From assembly GCF_000378385.1 (NCBI RefSeq), contig NZ_KB899665.1, positions 230,752 through 294,751 of the forward strand: a stretch of 64,000 bases of DNA, read 5' to 3'. A program made the translations under genes and the position numbers. Below the pieces are notes generated by a model, which was not told the origin of the DNA, made no database searches, and saw only the letters and a list, made by a program, of their open reading frames with translations. This DNA is from Paenibacillus daejeonensis DSM 15491 (lineage in GTDB: Bacteria > Bacillota > Bacilli > Paenibacillales > Paenibacillaceae). Position 1 is the stretch's first letter; each line of letters begins with the position of its first letter. Shown in pieces: positions 9,784 through 18,846 of this stretch.

Positions 9784-10662
9784 ATGGGTTCCGTCAACAT
9801 CATCCTGGATACTGATATCGGGCCCGACTGTGACGATGCTGGAGCAGTGGCAGTGCTGCATGCGCTAAGCAGGCTAGGAGAGGCACATATCGTCGGCATG
9901 ATGCATTGCACGTCGAGCCGTTGGGGGGCCGGATGTCTGGATGCGCTGAACACTTATTATGGCCGCTCTGATATTCCGGTAGGTACGTTGAAGGATCAAG
10001 GATTCCTGGATGAGGAGCGCTATGCGTCATACAACAGGCGGATCGCTGTGCAGTTCCCGAATCGGTATCGAGGGGAGCATCTCGCGCCTGATGCCTTGGG
10101 TCTCTACCGACAATTGCTTACGGAGTCGGAGGATGCTTCGCTGGTCATTGCAGCCATCGGCCCGCTCCGCAATCTCGCCCTGCTGCTGCGCGAGGAGCCG
10201 GAGCTGGTGGCGCGCAAGGTGAAGACACTGGTCGTGATGGGGGGCAGCTTCCCTGCCGGCCGGGAGTGGAATTTCGAGATGGACCCGGCGTCTGCACGCC
10301 AAGTCGCTGCCGGTTGGCCGACGCCGATCCTCTTCGCAGGATACGAGGTTGGCTGTGCAATCCTCACGGGCAAGCGCCTGCTAACGGATGCGCCGGCTGA
10401 TCATCCGGTGCGCCAGTCGTATGAGGCGTTCGGCGTAGGGGTGGCGGGACGGCCTAGCTGGGACCTGATCGCAGTCCTCCTGGCGGTGAGGGGTGTGCCG
10501 GAAGAGTGGCGCTTGTCAGACCCTGGAACGATTGAGATTGCCCCGGATGGCACCAACCGTTGGCTGCCTGGCGGGGGCCAGCATCGGTACATCACGGCCG
10601 TGGATGCTCCGGAGGCGATGGAACAGTTGCTGGAGTACTGGCTGGTTGATATGATGGGCTAG
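9784..10662 (+). CDS. Inosine/uridine-preferring nucleoside hydrolase family protein
   Basis: Hydrolyses the N-glycosidic bond of (ribo)nucleosides, releasing base and ribose; cytosolic and calcium-dependent in the family. The calcium/ribose-binding signature DTDIGPDCDD is at residues 9-18. The central VVMGGS segment and a late GRPSWDL (Asp ligand) are also recognisable. The length (292 aa) fits the family. It lies 28 bases after the permease and 14 bases before the sensor kinase, in one apparent operon with a ribokinase. This context points to an imported nucleoside or related ribosylated compound. A C-glycosidase or another ribosyl hydrolase specificity cannot be excluded. Confidence 0.85.
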   Translation: MGSVNIILDTDIGPDCDDAGAVAVLHALSRLGEAHIVGMMHCTSSRWGAGCLDALNTYYGRSDIPVGTLKDQGFLDEERYASYNRRIAVQFPNRYRGEHLAPDALGLYRQLLTESEDASLVIAAIGPLRNLALLLREEPELVARKVKTLVVMGGSFPAGREWNFEMDPASARQVAAGWPTPILFAGYEVGCAILTGKRLLTDAPADHPVRQSYEAFGVGVAGRPSWDLIAVLLAVRGVPEEWRLSDPGTIEIAPDGTNRWLPGGGQHRYITAVDAPEAMEQLLEYWLVDMMG

Positions 10663-10675
10663 GGGTGGTATAGAC

Positions 10676-12490
10676 ATGAGGGCCATGGGGTCATGGGACA
10701 GAAGCGTTCGACTAAGTGTTTTCCTGAAGATCGTTATTGGCTTTATGCTGGTTACGATCCCTTTGCTCGTCTTCTCCCAGCTGGCGATCCGGGCCGGAAT
10801 GGATGCGGCAGGGGACCGGGCGGAGGACTCATCGACAGTTCAGATGAATCTGTTTATGAAGATATTGGATGATGAGCTGACCAACATTGGACAGATGCTG
10901 ATCGCCCTCAACAATGACCCTGATCTTCCGGCTTACTATCTGCAGCAGCATGAGAATTTCACCTTTCAAAACGTCTCTCTGTATCAGAACTTGAAGTCCA
11001 AGATGGGTCTGATCGCTTATGCCAATAATTATATTGCCGATGTATATCTAGTCGATCCGGAGTTGAACAAGGTTGTATCGTTTCGGGACGGCGTTCGTGA
11101 GATTGATGCAAGGAAGCAACAAATGATGGAAGCGGCTTCACGGAGCGAGACGATGTACAATCGCTACCTGGATCGGGATTATCTGTCGTATACCACACAG
11201 TTCTCCGGGCTCGGTGATGATCCGCTGAGCATCTCCTACTACTTGGGGGTCGACATCTATAAAGAACGAATTGTCGATGCGCTCAAATCGTTGGAGGAAG
11301 ACAATGTGTTCCAGGTGTTCCTCGTTGAAGCTGGCTCCAACCGGCTAATTGAAGGTTCCTCGCGCCCGGAGCGTGATCGGGATATCTATGCAAGCATGGG
11401 ACACGCCATACATGCCTCCGCTCATCCCTCCCGTGTCTCGTTTGGTGGCGACCATTATGTTGTCTATAATCGTACGACTACGGATCACTTATTCAGTATC
11501 GTAGCTTATGCCGACGAGCAGGAATTGCTCAAGCCCATGCATCAACTGCGACAATGGTCGACCTACCTGTGGATCGCAACAGGAATCGTCGTTTTGCTCT
11601 TTGCGTTCTTCATTTACAAGCAGATTCATTCCCCGCTAGGGAAGCTGGTTGCTTCGATGAAGGGGGTGGAGCAGGGAGATTACAGTGCGCGCATTCTGTT
11701 GGAGCAGGGCGATGAGTTTGGCTATGTCTACAAGCAATTCAATCGAATGGTTCATCAGATTCAGGTTCTGGTTGAGGAAGTGCTGCAGAAAAAAATGGAG
11801 CTGCAGGAGGCGCATTTGAAAATGCTGCAGTCCCAGATTAATCCACACTTTCTCTACAATTCGCTGTACCAGGGCTACCGGATGGCCAAGTCCGGCGAAA
11901 CGGAGCATGTGGCCAGTCTGTGCAAATATCTTGGTGACTACTTCCGGTTTGTGACCCGCAACGCAATGACTGAACATGTCAGGCTTGCTGATGAGTTGCG
12001 TTTCACGGAGACCTACCTGGAGATTCAAAAGCTGCGCTTCTCTGACAGGCTCCACTCTCGTATTACGGTTGAGGATGGGCTGGAGGAGCTGCTCGTACCG
12101 GTACTAATGCTTCAGCCATTAGTCGAAAATGCGATTCTGCATGGGTTTGAGGACTACTCGAGCTTCAGTCAGATCGATATCGACATTGCGAGAACCTTGC
12201 ATGATAGCGTGGTTGTAACGGTCAGGGATAATGGGGGCGGGATGTCGGCAGAGCGGCTGCAGGAAGTGAAGAAGCTGCTGGAGGCTCCCATCCTGGATCA
12301 GGAGCATTGCGGGATGTGGAATGTGCATCAGCGTCTGCTGCGCAGCTTCGCGGGCTCGTCAGGATTGATCATCGTGAGCGATGACAGCGGCACCGAGATT
12401 ACATTTTCAATCGACGATAAGATTGCCACAGCAGGAATAACACCGTCGGAGGAGATGAGAGAGCATGTACAAGCTGTTGATTGTGGATGA
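10676..12490 (+). CDS. YesM-type sensor histidine kinase
   Basis: A membrane sensor kinase of the LytS/YesM class (604 aa). It has TM1 at about 16-38, an extracytoplasmic sensor region of about 250 residues, TM2 at about 295-315 and a HAMP segment with ARILLEQGDEFG. The His_kinase box NPHFLYN contains the likely phosphoacceptor His391. A HATPase_c domain follows (N-box LQPLVENAILHGF, G-box DNGGGM). The partner response regulator overlaps its 3' end by 26 bases. In this class the kinase senses the imported sugar, often together with the binding protein, and switches on the neighbouring importer; that role is inferred from position. Confidence 0.93.
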   Translation: MRAMGSWDRSVRLSVFLKIVIGFMLVTIPLLVFSQLAIRAGMDAAGDRAEDSSTVQMNLFMKILDDELTNIGQMLIALNNDPDLPAYYLQQHENFTFQNVSLYQNLKSKMGLIAYANNYIADVYLVDPELNKVVSFRDGVREIDARKQQMMEAASRSETMYNRYLDRDYLSYTTQFSGLGDDPLSISYYLGVDIYKERIVDALKSLEEDNVFQVFLVEAGSNRLIEGSSRPERDRDIYASMGHAIHASAHPSRVSFGGDHYVVYNRTTTDHLFSIVAYADEQELLKPMHQLRQWSTYLWIATGIVVLLFAFFIYKQIHSPLGKLVASMKGVEQGDYSARILLEQGDEFGYVYKQFNRMVHQIQVLVEEVLQKKMELQEAHLKMLQSQINPHFLYNSLYQGYRMAKSGETEHVASLCKYLGDYFRFVTRNAMTEHVRLADELRFTETYLEIQKLRFSDRLHSRITVEDGLEELLVPVLMLQPLVENAILHGFEDYSSFSQIDIDIARTLHDSVVVTVRDNGGGMSAERLQEVKKLLEAPILDQEHCGMWNVHQRLLRSFAGSSGLIIVSDDSGTEITFSIDDKIATAGITPSEEMREHVQAVDCG

Positions 12491-13766
12491 TGAGCCTTCC
12501 ATTGTGGAGGGATTGGCGGAAATGATTGCTTCGCAGGATTTGCCCCTCAAGGAGATCCGATTCGCCTACTCTGCCGCAGAGGCGCAAAGCTATATCGAGC
12601 TCTCGCCTTTTGACATTATTCTGGCGGATATTCGTATGCCGAAGGCGACTGGTCTGGATCTGGTGGCCTCGATTCGGGCTGCCGGCTGGAATTGCAAGGT
12701 CATTCTTCTGACAGGCTACTCCGAGTTCGAGTATTCCAAGAAAGCACTCCAGTTAGGCGTCAGCGACTATCTGCTCAAGCCAGCGGACGACGAGGAGGTC
12801 GTTGCCAGCATCCGGAAGGTGATCGGCGAGCTCGACAGACAGCTGGAAGAAATGATGGCGTTAGAGAAGGCAAGACTGAAGCTGCAGGCCTCTGCCAGCC
12901 AGCTGAGGCATCAGATCCTGGCGGACTTGCTGCAGCCGTCCCGCGCTGCTAGCGGTGCCTCACTGCAAGCAACCCTGCAACTGCTGGATCTTGCGCTGGA
13001 GCATGGCAAGGAAGTCTATCCCGTCCTGATCCGCATTGATGACGGTGGTGGACGATTTAGTAGAGGCGACGCACCTCTGGTTCGTTTTGCGGTCCAGAAT
13101 CTGGCGGAGGAAATGCTGAACCAGGCTTTCAAGGTGGAATCCGTGCATCTGGCGACCAGCCTCTCTGGCATGCTTCTCCAGCCGGTCACAGACCCGGGTC
13201 AGGAGAACCTGCAGCAGCATATTCGCATCGCCTATATTATGGAGAACGCCCAGAATACCATTTTTCGTCTACTTGGTGTGCATACCTCCATCCTGTTTCG
13301 CTCGCTGCCTGTGAGCTGGGCCGAGCTCGGACCGAATTTCCGGCTCATGAGCGATGATTTGCAGCGCCTGTCAGGGAAAGGGCTGTTAATCGACGCTGCG
13401 GATCAGACAGACCGGCTAGTGAAATCTGAAGAGGAGGCGTCCGGGTCGGTACTGATTGAGCAATTGAAGCTGTACATTGTCCAGCACTTAAATGAAGATT
13501 TGTCGCTGGATCAGCTTTCACGCCGTTTCCACGTCAATCCCACGTACTTGTCCAGGCTGTTCAAGCAAACGACGAATGAAGTACTCAGCTTGTATATCAC
13601 CAAAGAAAAAATGGGCGCTGCCCGGCGCCTGCTGCTGCAGGATGGCATGAAGGTGGGGGAAGCGGCGAATCGGGTGGGCTATAACAATCCCAACTATTTT
13701 GCCAAGGTATTTCGCAACACGTTTGGCATGTCACCGCAGGAGTACAAGTCACGCATGTTCTTGTAA
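12465..13766 (+). CDS. YesN-type response regulator, REC plus AraC HTH
   Basis: A DNA-binding response regulator (433 aa). The receiver domain (about 1-120) has the acidic pocket VDDEPS and the phosphoacceptor Asp55 in LADIRMP. A variable central region follows, and a C-terminal AraC-family double helix-turn-helix (about 335-433) ends in the family signature VGYNNPNYFAKVFRNTFGMSPQEYK. Start ATG with RBS GGAGGAGATGAGAG, inside the kinase gene. Expected to activate the importer/nucleoside hydrolase operon in which it lies. Confidence 0.93.
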   Translation: MYKLLIVDDEPSIVEGLAEMIASQDLPLKEIRFAYSAAEAQSYIELSPFDIILADIRMPKATGLDLVASIRAAGWNCKVILLTGYSEFEYSKKALQLGVSDYLLKPADDEEVVASIRKVIGELDRQLEEMMALEKARLKLQASASQLRHQILADLLQPSRAASGASLQATLQLLDLALEHGKEVYPVLIRIDDGGGRFSRGDAPLVRFAVQNLAEEMLNQAFKVESVHLATSLSGMLLQPVTDPGQENLQQHIRIAYIMENAQNTIFRLLGVHTSILFRSLPVSWAELGPNFRLMSDDLQRLSGKGLLIDAADQTDRLVKSEEEASGSVLIEQLKLYIVQHLNEDLSLDQLSRRFHVNPTYLSRLFKQTTNEVLSLYITKEKMGAARRLLLQDGMKVGEAANRVGYNNPNYFAKVFRNTFGMSPQEYKSRMFL

Positions 13767-13798
13767 CGAAGCATATAACCGACAGGAGGGCTGGCTTC

Positions 13799-14737
13799 AT
13801 GGAACGTCAGGGCAGAATCGCGGTCATTGGAAGCATGAATCGGGATGTGGTGTTGAAGGTGAAGACGCATCCTCTGCCAGGGGAAACGGTCTACAGTGCG
13901 GATCTGGCTTACAACCACGGGGGAAAAGGCGCCAATCAAGCAGTGGCGGCTGCGAAGTCGGGCGCGCAAGTCGTCATGATCGGAGCAGTTGGCATGGATG
14001 ACGCAGGGGCTGACTTCATCTCTTCCTTACAAGCCCAAGGCATCTGCACTAGCGGAATTAAGAGAAAAGAAGGCGATTCGGGGCAGGCATTTATCCAGGT
14101 CGATGAAGCAGCGGAGAACTGCATCATTCTGTCGCCTGGCGCAAACGGCAGATTGACGCCGGAAGACGTGCAGCAGGCTTGGACGGCTGCCGCTACCTGC
14201 AGTGCCGTATTCATCCAGAACGAAATCCCATATGAGACATCGATGGCAGCAATTATTCAGGCGGCAGCCACAGGCAAGCGTGTGTATTACAATCCTGCGC
14301 CAGCCATACGTCTGCAACAAGAAGCTTTGTCTGCCATACACTGCCTCATCCTCAACGAGATCGAAGCGGCTACGGTTCTAGAAGGAGATGGAATAGAGGA
14401 TACAGACAGGGATGCGGAAGAGACTGTGCGACAGCTTCTCGCCGCAGGCGTGGAGAGCGTCATTCTCACCCTCGGCGCCCGTGGCGCTATGTATGCTGAT
14501 CGGTCTGGACAATGGTATGAGGTAGCGGCATTTCAGGTGCAGGCTGTAGATACGACCGCTGCCGGCGATACCTTCATCGGCGCTTACGGAGCTATGCGGG
14601 AAATCGGTGAGGATGTAGCTTATGCGCTGCACTATGCCGCTGCTGCCGCTGCGCTATGTGTCACTCAGCACGGTGCCCAATCATCGATCCCAACCCGCAC
14701 CCGAGTTGAATCCTTCCTCCAACATAACGTTACCTAA
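13799..14737 (+). CDS. rbsK: Ribokinase (PfkB family)
   Basis: Phosphorylates D-ribose to ribose 5-phosphate with ATP in the cytosol. PfkB signature 1 is visible as GGKGANQAVAAAKSGA (about residues 40-55). Signature 2, DTTAAGDTFIGAYG (about 248-261), contains the catalytic Asp in GD. The N-terminal GSMNRDVV substrate lid region and the length of 312 aa fit ribokinase. It is 32 bases after the YesN gene with an AGGAGGG RBS. It supplies the second step after nucleoside hydrolysis and supports a ribose-containing substrate for the importer. Specificity for a related sugar is possible, as PfkB kinases vary. Confidence 0.85.
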   Translation: MERQGRIAVIGSMNRDVVLKVKTHPLPGETVYSADLAYNHGGKGANQAVAAAKSGAQVVMIGAVGMDDAGADFISSLQAQGICTSGIKRKEGDSGQAFIQVDEAAENCIILSPGANGRLTPEDVQQAWTAAATCSAVFIQNEIPYETSMAAIIQAAATGKRVYYNPAPAIRLQQEALSAIHCLILNEIEAATVLEGDGIEDTDRDAEETVRQLLAAGVESVILTLGARGAMYADRSGQWYEVAAFQVQAVDTTAAGDTFIGAYGAMREIGEDVAYALHYAAAAAALCVTQHGAQSSIPTRTRVESFLQHNVT

Positions 14738-14743
14738 GCAGGC

Positions 14744-15406
14744 TTACCGCTTAAAAAACACATCCAACTCGCTCTTATTCACCGCAATGAGCCATTCCTC
14801 GGCGATGATGTCATGGCCAGCCGGGGTTGGATGGACACCGTCCCAGAGCCAGTATGCGGCGTCTGCCCGTTGGGCGGCGCGGTCGAAGGCACCTTGCAGC
14901 GGCACAAACACTGCGCCATAGGCCTCGGCCAGCCCCTGTAGTACTTCGCTGTAGTGCTTCACTTTATCCTGCCACTCGCTCCAGCCTTCCTGCGTCGCCG
15001 ATCCCGGAAGCGCAAACGGTTCACACAAGACAAGTGAAGCGTCAGGCAGCACCTCACGCGTTTCCTCCAACAGATGACGATAGATGCGCTCGAAGCGATC
15101 CGTTACGCCACTGGGCAGGCCCCTCATGGTGCGCCAAACATCGTTAATTCCGATGAGGATGCTGATGAGATCCGGTTTCAGACTGATAGCGTCTTCATTC
15201 CAGCGCGCATACAAGTCGGATACCCGGTTGCCGCCGATCCCGCGGTTCAAGAACAACGGCTGCTGCTCGGCATACAGATTCCCCAGCTTGCTGGCAATCA
15301 GATTCGGATAGCCTTGGCCCAAGACGTGATTCTGATGCTCTTCTCTGCCCCTGCCACAGTCTGTGATGGAATCCCCTGTAAATAATATCGTTGTTGCCTG
15401 GCCCAT
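14744..15406 (-). CDS. Cytosolic SGNH/GDSL hydrolase (carbohydrate esterase-like)
   Basis: A 220-aa hydrolase without a signal peptide, probably an O-deacetylase acting on imported oligosaccharides. SGNH blocks: block I GDSITDCGRG (Ser near residue 12), block II with GGNRVSDL, block III GIND and block V DGVHPTPAGH (catalytic Asp and His). It resembles the intracellular acetyl-xylan-esterase-like GDSL proteins of Bacilli. It is convergent with the ribokinase, with only six bases between the two stops, and has a GAGAGATGAGGG ribosome site. Substrate not shown by sequence. Confidence 0.85.
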   Translation of the reverse strand: MGQATTILFTGDSITDCGRGREEHQNHVLGQGYPNLIASKLGNLYAEQQPLFLNRGIGGNRVSDLYARWNEDAISLKPDLISILIGINDVWRTMRGLPSGVTDRFERIYRHLLEETREVLPDASLVLCEPFALPGSATQEGWSEWQDKVKHYSEVLQGLAEAYGAVFVPLQGAFDRAAQRADAAYWLWDGVHPTPAGHDIIAEEWLIAVNKSELDVFFKR

Positions 15407-15553
15407 ACCCTCATCTCTCCCTTGTCCACAATTGATTGTCTTTTGTCTATCTTAAGCACTCGGCTTACGCTTGGCAATAGGAACAACGGAGTTCAAAATT
15501 TCCCTCGCCTGTCCAATCCGTCTTCATTCTGGCCGCTATCCTTTAGATTGTGC

Positions 15554-15559
15554 TATAAT
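15554..15559 (+). promoter_or_regulatory. Extended -10 promoter element of the ABC-F gene
   Basis: TGCTATAAT, an extended -10 box, lies 48 bases before the ATG of the ABC-F gene. No clear -35 is seen, as is common with extended -10 promoters. Confidence 0.5.
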
Positions 15560-15607
15560 GAAAGGATGAACTTAGCATTCTAGAAATAAGTTAAAGGACG
15601 GGATGAG

Positions 15608-17230
15608 ATGATTAGCACTAGCGGCGTGACGTTGCGTTACGGCAAGCGTCCGCTTTTTGAAGATGTAACGATTAAGTTTACCCCCGGCAACTGCTACGGT
15701 CTAATCGGGGCCAACGGAGCGGGCAAATCGACGTTCCTCAAAATACTCTCCGGCGAGCTCGAGCCCAATAGCGGCGACGTGCACATTACGCCAGGTGAGC
15801 GGATGGCCGTGCTGAAGCAGAACCATTATGAATATGATGAGTTCCCGGTACTAGAGACGGTTATGATGGGTCACGCACGTCTCTACGAGGTCATGAAGGA
15901 AAAAGACGCGCTCTACGCCAAAGCGGACTTCTCCGATGAAGACGGCATGCGCGCAGGAGAGCTCGAGGCAGAGTTCGCCGAGCTGAACGGTTGGGAAGCC
16001 GAATCCGAGGCTGCTGGCATGCTGAACGGACTGGGCATTCCTACAGACTATCATGATAAGCAGATGAAGGAACTCGAAGGTAACGAGAAGGTCAGAGTCT
16101 TGCTGGCTCAAGCTCTTTTTGGCAATCCACAGATCCTGCTGCTTGATGAGCCGACGAACCACTTGAACCTGGAGTCGATCCGTTGGCTGGAGAACTTCCT
16201 GCTTGATTATGAAGGCACCGTTATCGTCGTATCCCATGACCGGCACTTCCTGAACAAGGTCTGTACCCAGATTGCGGATATCGATTTTGGCAAAATCCAA
16301 GTGTATATGGGCAACTACGATTTCTGGTACGAGTCCAGCCAATTGGCGCTTAAGCTGGCGCGTGAGCAGAACAAGAAGAAGGAAGAGAAGATCAAGGAGC
16401 TGCAGGCGTTTATCCAACGCTTCAGCGCCAATGCTTCCAAGTCCAAACAGGCGACTTCCCGGAAGAAGACGCTCGACAAAATTACGCTGGATGATATCCG
16501 GCCTTCGAACCGTAAATATCCGTTCCTGAACTTCAAGCCGGAGCGTGAAGCTGGCAAGCAGTTGCTCACCGTGGATCAACTGAGCAAATCGGTGGACGGC
16601 GAGCAAGTCATCAATAACATCAGCTTCGTCGTCAACAAAGGCGACAAAATCGCTCTAGTTGGCCCGAATGGGCTGGCCAAGTCGACGCTCTTCGAAGTGG
16701 TTATGGGCGAGCTGGAGCCAGATGCTGGTGAATACAGCTGGGGCATTACGACCACACAGGCGTACTTCCCTAAGGACAACTCGGCTTATTTTGACGGCAT
16801 CGAGATGAACCTGGTGGATTGGCTGCGCCAGTACTCCAAGGACCAGGATGAGACGTTCCTGCGCGGTTTCCTGGGACGGATGCTGTTCTCCGGCGAAGAA
16901 GCGCTCAAGAAAGCCAGCGTTCTCTCCGGGGGCGAGAAGGTCCGCTGTATGCTGGCGAAGATGATGCTCAATGGCGCCAACGTGCTGTTGTTCGACGAGC
17001 CAACGAATCACTTGGATCTCGAATCGATCACTGCGCTCAATAATGGCCTGATTGACTTCGACGGCACGATCCTGTTCACTTCGCATGACCACCAGTTCAT
17101 CCAAACCATCGCTAACCGGATTATCGAGATTACGCCAAATGGCCTGATCGACCGGACGATGAGCTATGATGAGTATCTGGAGAGCGAAGAGGTGAAGGGG
17201 CTGCGCGAGAGCATGTACGCTACCGTGTAA
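15608..17230 (+). CDS. ABC-F family ATPase (YkpA/YbiT-like)
   Basis: A soluble twin-ATPase ABC-F protein of 540 aa that acts on ribosomes rather than in transport. NBD1 has Walker A GANGAGKST and Walker B LLLDEPTNHLNLES, but its signature is LEGNEK instead of LSGGE. A charged helical linker (about 245-310) follows. NBD2 has Walker A GPNGLAKST, with Ala where Gly is usual, signature LSGGEKVR and Walker B LLFDEPTNHLDLES. Both odd residues may be normal for the YkpA branch. There are no transmembrane helices. Family members tune translation or relieve antibiotic stalling; a resistance role is not evident here. Confidence 0.9.
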   Translation: MISTSGVTLRYGKRPLFEDVTIKFTPGNCYGLIGANGAGKSTFLKILSGELEPNSGDVHITPGERMAVLKQNHYEYDEFPVLETVMMGHARLYEVMKEKDALYAKADFSDEDGMRAGELEAEFAELNGWEAESEAAGMLNGLGIPTDYHDKQMKELEGNEKVRVLLAQALFGNPQILLLDEPTNHLNLESIRWLENFLLDYEGTVIVVSHDRHFLNKVCTQIADIDFGKIQVYMGNYDFWYESSQLALKLAREQNKKKEEKIKELQAFIQRFSANASKSKQATSRKKTLDKITLDDIRPSNRKYPFLNFKPEREAGKQLLTVDQLSKSVDGEQVINNISFVVNKGDKIALVGPNGLAKSTLFEVVMGELEPDAGEYSWGITTTQAYFPKDNSAYFDGIEMNLVDWLRQYSKDQDETFLRGFLGRMLFSGEEALKKASVLSGGEKVRCMLAKMMLNGANVLLFDEPTNHLDLESITALNNGLIDFDGTILFTSHDHQFIQTIANRIIEITPNGLIDRTMSYDEYLESEEVKGLRESMYATV

Positions 17231-17258
17231 TCTGAAGCCTGGCGTTCTATTATGAATC

Positions 17259-17298
17259 AACCCCGCACCAGTCGAACCAAGGCTGCTGCGGGGTTTTT
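17259..17298 (+). terminator. Intrinsic terminator after the ABC-F gene
   Basis: The stem AACCCCGCA / TGCGGGGTT is closed by a long loop and followed by TTTTT, 28 bases after the stop. Confidence 0.75.
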
Positions 17299-17350
17299 GC
17301 GTATGCGGACGAGGGGCTGGTTTTTTTTGTCGAGATAAGCCGTAATTTGT

Positions 17351-17380
17351 TTGAATGTTCCAGCGTATGTTTATTATAAT
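17351..17380 (+). promoter_or_regulatory. Promoter of the zinc-ribbon gene
   Basis: TTGAAT at 17351-17356 and TATAAT at 17375-17380 with an 18-base spacer, 54 bases before the ATG. Confidence 0.55.
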
Positions 17381-17433
17381 GGTATTGACCAAGTTCCGTT
17401 TCTTATAAAGGCCTATCAAAGGAGAGAGCAGCG

Positions 17434-17913
17434 ATGTCGTTTTTTAACAAAGTGAAGCAGGGCGCTTCAGACGCGGCCAAAAAAGCCCAGCAGACGGTTG
17501 AGATTACGAAAATGAAGAGTCAGATTTCATCCAAAGAGAAAGACATGGACAAAATCCAGCTCAAAATCGGCAAGGCGGTGTACCGTGCATTTGTGTCGGG
17601 CGACTTGGCCGAATCGGAAGTCGAGGTATTGGATTATTGCGAGGAGCTTGTCCTGCTCCAGCAAGATATTGATGCCATCGAAGACAAGATCAAGAACATG
17701 AAATCGGAGAAGACGTGTACATGCGGCAAGGTCGTGCCGATCGATCTGAAGTTCTGTCCGGAATGCGGCAAGCGGTTCCCCGATGAGCCGCGCGTCGAGG
17801 ACACCACAGGCGACATTCGCGTCATCTGCCGCAAGTGCAGTGCGGAGAATGACATTGGCTCCAAGTACTGTATCCAATGCGGGGATGAGCTGTCGGAGAC
17901 GCCAGTCACCTAA
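17434..17913 (+). CDS. Coiled-coil protein with two C-terminal zinc ribbons
   Basis: A cytosolic 159-aa protein of unknown function. Residues about 5-90 are rich in Lys/Glu/Asp and predicted to be coiled coil. Two Cys4 zinc-ribbon-type pairs follow: CTCGKVVPIDLKFCPECG (about 90-107) and CRKCSAENDIGSKYCIQCG (about 131-149). The RBS AAAGGAGAGAG is strong and the gene is monocistronic. Such proteins are common in Bacilli but have no assigned role, so no function is proposed. Confidence 0.75.
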   Translation: MSFFNKVKQGASDAAKKAQQTVEITKMKSQISSKEKDMDKIQLKIGKAVYRAFVSGDLAESEVEVLDYCEELVLLQQDIDAIEDKIKNMKSEKTCTCGKVVPIDLKFCPECGKRFPDEPRVEDTTGDIRVICRKCSAENDIGSKYCIQCGDELSETPVT

Positions 17914-17936
17914 CAGCAATCCGTGGTCTTATTTTG

Positions 17937-17968
17937 AGGTCTATGCGCCATGCGCATAGGCCTTTTTT
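17937..17968 (+). terminator. Intrinsic terminator after the zinc-ribbon gene
   Basis: The stem GGTCTATGCGC / GCGCATAGGCC (one G-U pair) is followed by TTTTTT at 17963-17968. The 51-bp repeat array begins directly after it. Confidence 0.8.
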
Positions 17969-17977
17969 AACCGCCCG

Positions 17978-18450
17978 CAGTAACGCACCTTTGTTCCTCT
18001 ATTTGCTCGGCAACTCGCTGATTGGCTGCAGTAACGCACCTTTGTTCCTCTATTTGCTTGGCAACCTGCTGATCGTCTGCTGCAACACACCTTTGTTCCT
18101 CTATTTGCTTGGCAACCTGCTGATCGCCTGCTGTAACACACCTTTGTTCCTCTATTTGCCCGGCAACCTGCTGATCGCCTGCTGTAACGCACCTTTGTTC
18201 CTTTATTTGCTCGGCAACCTGCTGATCGGCTGCTGTAACACACCTTTGTTCCTCTATTTGCTCGCAACCCGCTGGTCGGCTGCTGTAACGCACCTTTGTT
18301 CCTCTATTTGCTTGGCAACCTGCTGATCTGCTGCTGTAACGCACCTTTGTTCCTCTATTTGCCTGGCAACCCGCTGATTGGCTGCTGTAACGCACCTTTG
18401 TTCCTCTACAGCTCCGTAAATCCGCTACCCATCCGCAGTAACGCATTTTT
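17978..18450. repeat. Tandem array A: about nine 51-bp units
   Basis: Units begin with TAACRCACCTTTGTTCCTCT, then ATTTGCTCGGCAACCTGCTG and a CG-rich tail. Unit starts are near 17981, 18032, 18083, 18134, 18185, 18236, 18286, 18337 and 18388, with a degraded tail at 18439. One unit (about 18236-18285) lacks a base, which shifts any reading frame. Units are 85-95% alike by eye. It sits between the zinc-ribbon terminator and the CDF gene. It gives long open frames on both strands because 51 is divisible by three; these are not considered genes. Confidence 0.9.
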
Positions 18451-18846
18451 TGAATGCTATTATTATCTATTCGATTGGCTCGCCAACGTCACGTGACGAG
18501 CGTTGCAAAATAAGGCCGAATAGGGCCTGTGACAAGTGCTAGAGACGGGAAGGCTGTATGGGGACATGCCACTATAGGACGGCGAAGATGTTCTACTTTG
18601 CCCTTCTTATATGTGAACATTCTATGACAGAGACTGCGATTTTACTGTGACACAAGCGAGTCTGACATTTCTTCGATATGGGCAAACTGATAGACAGGCT
18701 GTACGTTTGCGTCAGTTGGGGGCTCGCAAAGAAGTTGCAGCGGTGCAGCTTTGTGCGTACCAGGTCAACACTGTTTCTCTAGACCCACAAGGGATGCGTC
18801 AGATAAGATATTTTTATTGGTGTTGAAGATATTGGAGGTGCCTGAG
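18451..18846. other. Gene-free leader region before the CDF transporter
   Basis: About 400 bases without a credible gene. No metal riboswitch (yybP-ykoY or NiCo type) could be recognised by eye. A short inverted stretch AGGCCGAATAGGGCCT is near 18513. Confidence 0.4.

Noticed and set aside
17934-18446. Open frames on both strands through the 51-bp array, resembling repeat proteins
   Set aside because: They follow from a period divisible by three, occur on both strands, and break at the 50-bp unit; no ribosome site.
17978-18450. CRISPR array
   Set aside because: The whole 51-bp unit repeats with no unique spacers and no cas genes are near.
18451-18846. Metal riboswitch (NiCo or yybP-ykoY) before the CDF gene
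   Set aside because: Searched by eye for the conserved blocks of both classes and did not find them; a covariance search would settle it.
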